DNA of 22,309 nt, from contig JAJYHU010000056.1 in the NCBI GenBank assembly GCA_021784615.1, positions 1 to 22,309 on the forward strand, read 5' to 3'. How positions within the stretch are numbered: position 1 is the first letter of the stretch; each line of letters begins with the position of its first letter. This DNA comes from Acidobacteriota bacterium (GTDB lineage Bacteria > Acidobacteriota > Terriglobia > UBA7540). The notes beneath the pieces are model-generated. The model was not told where the DNA came from. It worked only from the letters and a program-made list of their open reading frames with translations, and did no database searches. The position numbers and the translations under genes were made by a program. This document shows positions 7,940-13,700 of the stretch, in pieces.

Positions 7940-8425
7940 TTAACTCAAGGGCTCTGTAGCCCTTAACTTGGCCATTTCACGCTGAAGATCCTTGGCAAGA
8001 TCTTCCAAAATCCGGATCTGTTCACTCTTCTTATCCAACGCCAATTGAAGTTTTGTAACTTGGCGGTGCAACCGTTGGTTCTCGCGTCGCAGAACGTCGA
8101 GCCCCTCACGGGGAAAGCCGAAAGCAAATTTGCCGCCCTTCCGGCTTGGCCCAATCATATCTCTCAAGCTTGTTTTGCCGTCCGAGAGAGGTGAAACCTC
8201 CTCTTGGGTTTTGCGGATCAGTGCATCAAGGTCTTTGCGCTCGGGTGAAGGAGGGCAGAGCTGGCGCATAGCCAGCAAACGTGCCAGGTCAGGTCGGTTT
8301 CTACCTCGCTCCCAATGCTGCACTGCGCCTTTGGTGGCGTTCAGCAGGCGAGACAACCCTTCTTGGCTCACTTGGAGCTTATCTCTGACTCGTCGAACCA
8401 CCTGTGAAACATTCAATTCAGCCAT
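7940..8425 (-). CDS. XRE-type HTH regulator with C-terminal coiled coil
   Basis: A 161-aa protein from ATG 8425, which has AGGAGG 11 nt upstream; a GTG at 8437 in the same frame would overlap that ribosome site, so ATG is preferred. Residues ~5-60 form a Cro/C1-type helix-turn-helix (VVRRVRDKLQVSQEGLSRLL, then VQHWERGRNRPDLARLL, the family recognition-helix and W-E-R-G-x-x-x-P signature). Residues ~100-155 are heptad-like and charged (LRRENQRLHRQVTKLQLALD, IRILEDLAKDLQREMAKL), a probable coiled coil for dimerisation. It likely binds DNA as a repressor. Its promoter overlaps an opposed promoter and a palindrome at 8467-8474, which suggests autoregulation and control of the divergent transcript. 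The target is inferred, not shown. Confidence 0.85.
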   Translation of the reverse strand: MAELNVSQVVRRVRDKLQVSQEGLSRLLNATKGAVQHWERGRNRPDLARLLAMRQLCPPSPERKDLDALIRKTQEEVSPLSDGKTSLRDMIGPSRKGGKFAFGFPREGLDVLRRENQRLHRQVTKLQLALDKKSEQIRILEDLAKDLQREMAKLRATEPLS

Positions 8426-8452
8426 TAAAAAACACACCTCCTGAAAAAGTTC

Positions 8453-8481
8453 TTGACATTGCTACTCCTATAGGCTAGTAT
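8453..8481 (+). promoter_or_regulatory. Strong sigma-70-type promoter, rightward
   Basis: Consensus TTGACA (8453-8458), a 17-bp spacer and TAGTAT (8476-8481). Transcription would start near 8488 and run toward the Cys/His protein at 9024. It is among the best promoter matches in the window and overlaps the leftward XRE promoter. Confidence 0.65.
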
Positions 8482-8497
8482 ATCACAGTGGGGAGTA
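8463..8497. promoter_or_regulatory. Candidate operator: palindrome within overlapping promoters
   Basis: CCTATAGG (8467-8474) is a perfect 8-bp palindrome in the spacer of the rightward promoter. An outer pair, TACTCC (8463-8468) and GGAGTA (8492-8497), brackets the shared -10 region. A dimeric XRE protein bound here would block both directions. Assignment to the neighbouring XRE protein is inference. Confidence 0.4.
8477..8485 (-). promoter_or_regulatory. Extended -10 promoter for the XRE gene, leftward
   Basis: On the minus strand TGATATACT (8485-8477) is a TGn extended -10 with a 5/6 match to TATAAT, and no -35 match is seen. Transcription would begin near 8470, giving a leader of ~45 nt that contains the AGGAGG of the XRE gene. 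The element shares bases with the -10 of the rightward promoter. Confidence 0.45.
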
Positions 8498-9023
8498 CGG
8501 AGGGCATTCAGTTCTCCTGCCCCGCTTGTCACAGAGCTTATCAGCGATCATTTGACCCTGACGACGCAGGGCAAAGGTTAAAAGCGTTTGCATCTTGGGG
8601 CCCTCTTTTCCAATACGGGACGTCGCATTCACCGCAAAAAGTGGCATATCGCGCATTCTGCGCGATAGCTAAGGTTCTGTCAATGGTCAACCGGACAGGT
8701 GCTCCTCGATGGTTTACAAATCAAGCAATTAACCAACTTCTCATACCCCTGTTTATTGCCTGTGAAGCTGGCGCGGCTCATCACCTCTTTGGCTCCCCTC
8801 AAAACTTCACGGGCCGCACCGGTGATAGTTCGCTTTTCCGCCGCTGCGTCCACCTATGCAATTCGGCCGGGTCGCTAATGACCTTTAAGAATTCCATGCA
8901 TTGTGCGCCAAACTCGCCCCTCTGCTTTCCACCAGCTTTTTGCTCCACCGATTCACTGATGAACGCTTTATTTGACCATACCTTAAATCTCGCCCTAATG
9001 CGAGTTGCCCGAGGAGGCTTATC
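8488..9023 (+). other. Long untranslated-looking leader or decayed gene
   Basis: About 540 bp between the rightward promoter and the Cys/His protein gene. One frame is open from GTG 8488 to 9084 (198 codons). Its first codons include a zinc-ribbon-like SCPACHRAY, and GTG falls at the predicted transcript start, so a leaderless gene is conceivable. However, the rest of the frame reads like non-coding translation (scattered Cys, no family pattern), there is no ribosome site, and it runs 60 bp into the well-supported gene at 9024. Base composition seems more AT-rich than the flanks. It could be a long 5' leader, an RNA, or a degraded gene. Confidence 0.3.
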
Positions 9024-9443
9024 ATGGCAAGTCAAAACACAAGCACGCGCTTTTCCAGTCATACTCATTCTCGCGATCAACTAACTTCAGTGAGGTTTCC
9101 AAACGCCCCATCCAGGGACATCGCGGCCCAACCCGCCAAACATCACAATCTCTCCTTCAACACCACTTCAGGAAGCAGGCCGCAAGACATCTCTTTCTCG
9201 ACCCGCCGTTGCGAGGAGAGAGGTTGCGTATTCCCCGCTGCATCCGTGCAATCCGGAAAGTGCGTGTATCACGAGCGGCAGATGGAGGAACCAGCTCTGT
9301 TCCGTTCTCAACAGCCCTCGCATCTACTTCTCGATCCGGCACGCGCGATGCCCACGGATGAGGAGTACGACGAGAGCCGCAAGCGCGACCGGTTTCGCCT
9401 GGCAAAGGAATGGGAAGAGTTCCAAGGAGACAGCGGAGTCTAG
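9024..9443 (+). CDS. Small protein with Cx4C-x11-CxxH putative zinc site
   Basis: A 139-aa protein; ATG preceded by AGGAGG with a 7-nt gap, a textbook ribosome site that fixes the start. Residues 1-60 are Ser/Thr/Asn-rich and look disordered. Residues 61-86 contain Cys63, Cys68, Cys80 and His83 (RRCEERGCVFP, GKCVYHERQ), a compact arrangement likely to bind one zinc ion. The tail is strongly charged (PTDEEYDESRKRDRFRLAKE) and probably helical. I recall similar uncharacterised Cys/His proteins in Acidobacteriota but cannot name a family. It sits between the XRE gene and an HTH gene and is likely transcribed from the promoter at 8453-8481, which suggests a regulatory or accessory role. Function unknown. 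Confidence 0.65.
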   Translation: MASQNTSTRFSSHTHSRDQLTSVRFPNAPSRDIAAQPAKHHNLSFNTTSGSRPQDISFSTRRCEERGCVFPAASVQSGKCVYHERQMEEPALFRSQQPSHLLLDPARAMPTDEEYDESRKRDRFRLAKEWEEFQGDSGV

Positions 9444-9642
9444 GCAAGCCGATCGTACGCGCGAAGCGCCAGGGTAAACACCCTTCTCCTGAACGGTGCT
9501 GGTTCGCCGCTCGACTTCACGCCGCTGCCGGCAGCAGCCGCCCTTCTACGTGTACGGCTACGACCCAAACTGCTCCGTGAACTCATCAAGCGCAGCAATG
9601 CCCCAGAGCATTTGATTTCATTTCGATGCGAGGTGCCATCCT

Positions 9643-9909
9643 ATGAGGTCCGCTTTAGAATTGTTCAGCTTGAATTCCAACGGTTCTCCTCAGGCGAAAG
9701 AAGCACATGGGCGCCGTCCCCTGCTTTCTCCTCCTACCGCCTGGCGAATACTCCATCGCAGAACGGGCGGGCGTATTTCACGCTCGACTTTCTATCGTTG
9801 GCTCGAGAGTGGAAAGGTCTATTCGCTCCGCATGGGAACCCGAATGTACATTCCCTGGCAAGCCCTCGAGGAGGTCATCGACAAGTGTTTTCAAGGAGAG
9901 CCGTTTTGA
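9643..9909 (+). CDS. Excisionase-family (HTH_17/MerR-like) DNA-binding protein
   Basis: An 88-aa protein; ATG with GAGGTG nearby upstream (9-nt gap). Residues ~42-84 match the excisionase/HTH_17 pattern: GRISRSTFYRWLESGKV followed by the wing YSLRMGTRMYIPWQALEEVI. Such small proteins bind DNA and act as excisionases, recombination directionality factors or simple regulators. No integrase or transposase is seen nearby, so a mobile-element role is not supported. It lies 199 bp downstream of the Cys/His protein on the same strand; the gap carries nothing I can assign. The stop is TGA. Confident in the fold, not in the role. Confidence 0.75.
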   Translation: MRSALELFSLNSNGSPQAKEAHGRRPLLSPPTAWRILHRRTGGRISRSTFYRWLESGKVYSLRMGTRMYIPWQALEEVIDKCFQGEPF

Positions 9910-10030
9910 AAAGGCTCCCGGTCACGTCCGATTGGTCGTAGCCAAAACAGACGACCCGCGGCGCGGCGTCAAGGTCAAGAGGGAACGATTGGAAATGACT
10001 GAGGAAGACCCGGCAGGCAGATCAAAAAGT

Positions 10031-11323
10031 TTAGGAACCCAAGTTCTCGTACCACTTGACGTTGGCGGTGGCTGAACCTACGGCAACAATGTCCAAACGG
10101 CCATCGCCGTTAACATCAGCGATCACCACTCCCGACGCCGCCATGTTGGTATCGAGCGTTTCCCGCGCCCACTCGGTTCCCAGCTTGTTTGCCGCGCGGT
10201 ATATAAAAAGCGAGGTCCCCGGACCTCGGTAGCCCGCGACAATTTCATCATTGCCGTCGCCGTCAATGTCGGCACAGGCAAGCGCGTGTCCGCTGCGAAA
10301 GCTCGAATCGATGACCTGTCGCCGCGAGAATCCCTGGTGCTCGCCGGGTTTTGTGTAAACGACCATTTGGTTCCCGTGCCAGGGCTCGATGGTGGCAAGA
10401 AATCTGTGCCCCTCAATGCTGCCCACACCGATTTCGCTCGCGCCGTGGTACGGTTGCGAGGCTTGGTCGCCAGGAGTGAGAAGCGTTCTGGTCCACCGCA
10501 GCTTCGCTCCGCGGTCTTTGGACTCGAACAAATTGACTCCCTGGAAGCTGGCGGTGAGCAATTCATCGCGACCGTCGTTATTCCAGTCCATCAGCAAGAC
10601 TCCGTGGACAAGGGTCAGGGAGCGATCAATAAGGTGCGGCGTCCATCCGTTAGGCAGCGCCTTGCCTTTAGCGCGGACTGCGAGCAGCGCTTCAGGCATT
10701 TCAAACCACGTGATCGGCGAGGGGACGGAATAATCGGGCGACTTTGAGCCCGCCCCCACAATCGGGACATCCACCAACTCGAACCTGCCGTCGCCGTCAA
10801 GATCGGCCCAGCGCAACCGATGCGAAGCCGGAATTCGGTCGATCGGCGCAAGGGACCACTCAGCATCCGGCGAAGGTTGCGGCGCCGCCCACCAGAGGCT
10901 TCCCCCTTGGCTGCTGTGGTCCAGGTGGAATCCGCTGGCGAGCGCCATGCCTTGCGCGGGATAACCCTGCCGAAACAGGGGCGCCAGGCTGATATTCTTT
11001 TTGGTAGCGGTTGTGACGGGCCGCGGCTCCCAGGAAAGATTCTGGTACCACTCGACAATGTTCTTTTCCGAACTCAAAGCCAGGATGTCAAGGCGTCCGT
11101 CGCCGTTCACATCGGCGACCGCAACCTGATAGCCTTCCGGAATGCTGGCCACGGTGTGAGCGAGCCAGCGAGTCCGCATTCCCCCGCTCGCGCTAGCCGT
11201 ACTCATCGCGGAAGCTGTCAGCGCGGAGCCTGCGCCCAACACGCTCTTCAGAAACTTGCGCCGGGAGGCGCCGTTTTGTCCGGAGTCAGCGGACGGGTTG
11301 TGACTGTTATTTCGCGGCGGCAT
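10031..11323 (-). CDS. Twin-arginine exported FG-GAP/VCBS repeat protein
   Basis: A 430-aa protein. The N-terminus has a canonical Tat motif SRRKFLKS (from ~residue 20), a hydrophobic Ala/Gly/Leu stretch and an Ala-x-Ala-like region (STASASG, ~43-49), so it should be exported folded. The body contains at least five Ca-binding type repeats: VADVNGDGRLDI, WADLDGDGRFEL, MDWNNDGRDEL, CADIDGDGNDEI and IADVNGDGRLDI, the FG-GAP/VCBS signature of integrin-type beta-propellers. Conserved WYQNL and WYENL segments near the ends suggest propeller closure. Probable role: an extracellular or periplasmic binding protein; no enzyme motif is visible. ATG start without a clear ribosome site. It is divergent from leuC and apparently a single gene. 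Confidence 0.85.
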   Translation of the reverse strand: MPPRNNSHNPSADSGQNGASRRKFLKSVLGAGSALTASAMSTASASGGMRTRWLAHTVASIPEGYQVAVADVNGDGRLDILALSSEKNIVEWYQNLSWEPRPVTTATKKNISLAPLFRQGYPAQGMALASGFHLDHSSQGGSLWWAAPQPSPDAEWSLAPIDRIPASHRLRWADLDGDGRFELVDVPIVGAGSKSPDYSVPSPITWFEMPEALLAVRAKGKALPNGWTPHLIDRSLTLVHGVLLMDWNNDGRDELLTASFQGVNLFESKDRGAKLRWTRTLLTPGDQASQPYHGASEIGVGSIEGHRFLATIEPWHGNQMVVYTKPGEHQGFSRRQVIDSSFRSGHALACADIDGDGNDEIVAGYRGPGTSLFIYRAANKLGTEWARETLDTNMAASGVVIADVNGDGRLDIVAVGSATANVKWYENLGS

Positions 11324-11404
11324 ACGGCTCGATTTTAAGCCCGGCGGCCCGCTGATGATATAGGGCCGTTGCTTTTCCGTCTGCGGCCGCTCGCAAGCAC
11401 AGAA

Positions 11405-11442
11405 CCGACACGTTTGTCGGAAAACGCGGAAGGCATTATAAT
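11405..11442 (+). promoter_or_regulatory. leuCD promoter with overlapping inverted repeat
   Basis: TTGTCG (11414-11419), a 17-bp spacer and a perfect TATAAT (11437-11442), with a start point near 11449, about 40 nt before leuC. A perfect inverted repeat, CCGACA (11405-11410), loop CGTT, TGTCGG (11415-11420), covers the -35 box and is a plausible operator. No leader peptide or T-box is visible in the short leader. Confidence 0.55.
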
Positions 11443-11489
11443 TGTTTAGTTAAGGCGAAAAAACTTTATAAGTCAGGTTCTCAAAAAAG

Positions 11490-12911
11490 ATGCCAGCACT
11501 CACGATGTATGAAAAAGTTTGGAGCGCCCACGTAGTCCGGGAGGAACCGGGCCGGCCGGCGTTGATTTACATTGACCGTCATCTCGTCCATGAGGTGACC
11601 TCGGCCCAGGCGTTTGCCGGACTGAAAGCGGCGGGGCGCAAAGTCCGCCGGCCTGACCTCACATTTGCGGTGATGGACCACTCTGTGCCGACCACGGACC
11701 GCAGACTTCCCATGCTGGATCGCAGCGCGGCTGCCCAGTTTGCGGCCTTGGCTCGCAACTGCCAGGAAAACGGCATCCTGCTTTTCGATATGAATGACCG
11801 GAATCAGGGCATCGTGCACATCATCGGACCCGAGCTCGGCATCACGAATCCGGGCCAGACCATTGTCTGCGGAGACAGCCACACGTCCACGCACGGCGCT
11901 TTCGGCGCTTTGTCGTTTGGCATCGGCACCAGCGAGGTTGAGCACGTGCTGGCAACCCAGTGCCTGGCGCAGTTCAAATCCAAGTCCATGCTGGTGCAGG
12001 TCAATGGCCACCGGACGCCCGGCGTCACGGCCAAAGATATTGTGCTGGCCATTATCAACAAGATTGGCATTTCCGGCGGGAACGGCCACGTCATCGAATA
12101 TGCGGGCGAGGCCATCCGGGAGCTTTCCATGGAAGGCCGGATGACGGTTTGCAACATGTCGATTGAAGGCGGCGCGCGCGCGGGCATGGTGGCTCCGGAT
12201 GAAACGACTTTTGCCTATCTTGAGGGTCGGCCATATGTTCCGCGGGGAAAAGATTTCCAGGCCGCCGTCGACTTCTGGAAATCCCTTGTTTCCGACCCTG
12301 GCGCGGCGTACGACAGCTTTGTGGATCTCGACGCTCAAACAATTGCTCCCCAGGTGACCTGGGGCACCAACCCGGGAATGGGCGCAGACGTCACCGGCCG
12401 GGTTCCTGATCCCGGCAGCTTTCGAGATCCGGTTGCGCGCACTGCCGCGGAACGCGCCCTCGAATACATGGGTCTTGAGCCGGGCACGCCGATTACGGAG
12501 ATTCCGCTCGACCGCATTTTTATCGGTTCCTGCACGAATGCGCGGATTGAGGATTTGCGCCTGGCCGCGCGGGTCCTTGACGGGAAAAAGGTTTCGCCAA
12601 CAATCAAAGGGGCGCTGGTCGTTCCCGGATCACGGCGCGTCAAAGCTCAGGCGGAGCAGGAAGGGCTGGACAAAATTTTTGTAGCCGCCGGGTTTGAGTG
12701 GCGCGATGCCGGATGCAGCATGTGCCTGGCCATGAATCCCGACGTCCTGCCAAGCGGCGAGCGCTGCGCCAGCACCTCCAACCGGAACTTTGAAGGCCGC
12801 CAGGGCAAGGGCGGACGCACCCACCTGGTGAGCCCCATGATGGCGGCGGCCGCCGCTGTGGCCGGGCACTTTGTGGACATCCGGCAGTGGGACGTCGGCC
12901 ACGTGGAGTAG
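11490..12911 (+). CDS. leuC: 3-isopropylmalate dehydratase, large subunit
   Basis: A 473-aa protein, the usual length for LeuC. With LeuD it isomerises 2-isopropylmalate to 3-isopropylmalate through dehydration and rehydration, the second step of leucine synthesis, in the cytosol. Aconitase-superfamily features: VMDHSVPTTD, IVCGDSHTSTHGAFGALSFG, and the [4Fe-4S] ligands Cys348 (GSCTNARIEDLR), Cys409 and Cys412 (AGCSMCLAMNPD). The C-terminal STSNRNFEGRQGKGGRTHL is characteristic of LeuC rather than aconitase. ATG at 11490 is taken as start; an ATG at 11505 is an alternative, and the ribosome site is weak. leuD follows after 48 bp. No leuA or leuB is in the window. Confidence 0.97.
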   Translation: MPALTMYEKVWSAHVVREEPGRPALIYIDRHLVHEVTSAQAFAGLKAAGRKVRRPDLTFAVMDHSVPTTDRRLPMLDRSAAAQFAALARNCQENGILLFDMNDRNQGIVHIIGPELGITNPGQTIVCGDSHTSTHGAFGALSFGIGTSEVEHVLATQCLAQFKSKSMLVQVNGHRTPGVTAKDIVLAIINKIGISGGNGHVIEYAGEAIRELSMEGRMTVCNMSIEGGARAGMVAPDETTFAYLEGRPYVPRGKDFQAAVDFWKSLVSDPGAAYDSFVDLDAQTIAPQVTWGTNPGMGADVTGRVPDPGSFRDPVARTAAERALEYMGLEPGTPITEIPLDRIFIGSCTNARIEDLRLAARVLDGKKVSPTIKGALVVPGSRRVKAQAEQEGLDKIFVAAGFEWRDAGCSMCLAMNPDVLPSGERCASTSNRNFEGRQGKGGRTHLVSPMMAAAAAVAGHFVDIRQWDVGHVE

Positions 12912-12959
12912 AGCTTCTATTTCATACTTCGGCATTCATAATTCTTTACGGAGCTAAAG

Positions 12960-13601
12960 ATGGAACCTTTTGTAAAACTCACAGGCTTGGTCGCGCCGCT
13001 TGACCGCGTGAACGTGGACACGGATCAGATCATTCCAAAGCAGTTTTTGAAGGCGATCACACGCGAGGGATTCGGCCGGTTCCTGTTCTATGACTGGCGC
13101 TATGTTACTGGGGAGAAACCCAACCTCGAATTCGTGCTGAACCAGCCACGCTACGAAGGGGCTTCCATTCTGCTGACGCGGAAGAATTTTGGCTGCGGGT
13201 CCAGCCGCGAACACGCGCCCTGGGCGGTACTCGATTACGGATTTCGAGTTATAATCGCTCCAAGCTATGCTGATATTTTCTACAACAACTGCTTTAAGAA
13301 CGGTATCCTTCCGATAACCTTGCCTGACGCGCAAATTGCTGAGCTGTTCAAGCGCACCGAGCAGGCTGAGGGCTACAGCCTGACGGTAAACCTTGAGGAC
13401 CAAACGATCGCCGAGGCATCCGGGCCGGACGCTCTTCAAATCCCCTTCACGGTGGATCCCTTCCGGCGTGAGTGCCTGCTGAAGGGTCTTGACGAGATTG
13501 GCCTGTCGCTGCGCTTTCAAGACCAAATCGCCGCCTACGAGCAGCAGCACCAGCCTAATGCCACTCTCTACGGCTCGCTTGAAGCTTTGCCCGGCAAGTA
13601 A
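12960..13601 (+). CDS. leuD: 3-isopropylmalate dehydratase, small subunit
   Basis: A 213-aa protein, slightly longer than the typical ~200 aa. It supplies the swivelling domain that completes the LeuCD active site. Diagnostic motifs are NVDTDQIIPKQFLK near the N-terminus, NFGCGSSREHAPWAVLDYGF (~77-96) and IAPSYADIFYNNCFKNGILP. GGAG lies 7 nt before the ATG. Same strand and close to leuC, so co-transcribed and probably made in matched amounts. It converges with the glycoside hydrolase operon; the 99-bp gap after it shows no clear terminator. Confidence 0.97.
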   Translation: MEPFVKLTGLVAPLDRVNVDTDQIIPKQFLKAITREGFGRFLFYDWRYVTGEKPNLEFVLNQPRYEGASILLTRKNFGCGSSREHAPWAVLDYGFRVIIAPSYADIFYNNCFKNGILPITLPDAQIAELFKRTEQAEGYSLTVNLEDQTIAEASGPDALQIPFTVDPFRRECLLKGLDEIGLSLRFQDQIAAYEQQHQPNATLYGSLEALPGK

Positions 13602-13700
13602 CCTGGATGTCTCACGAGTAAATTGAAAAAGGTTGGCGCGGGGCTGTTCGCGGCGGGATAAAGAGTGCTCGTTCCGATCACGTGCCGGGCGGTTGGTCAG

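Noticed and set aside
8799..9080. 93-codon minus-strand frame in the long leader region
   Set aside because: No ribosome site or family pattern, and it overlaps the start and ribosome site of the well-supported gene at 9024.
11481..12338. 285-codon open frame on the minus strand
   Set aside because: Antisense to leuC, which is unambiguous.
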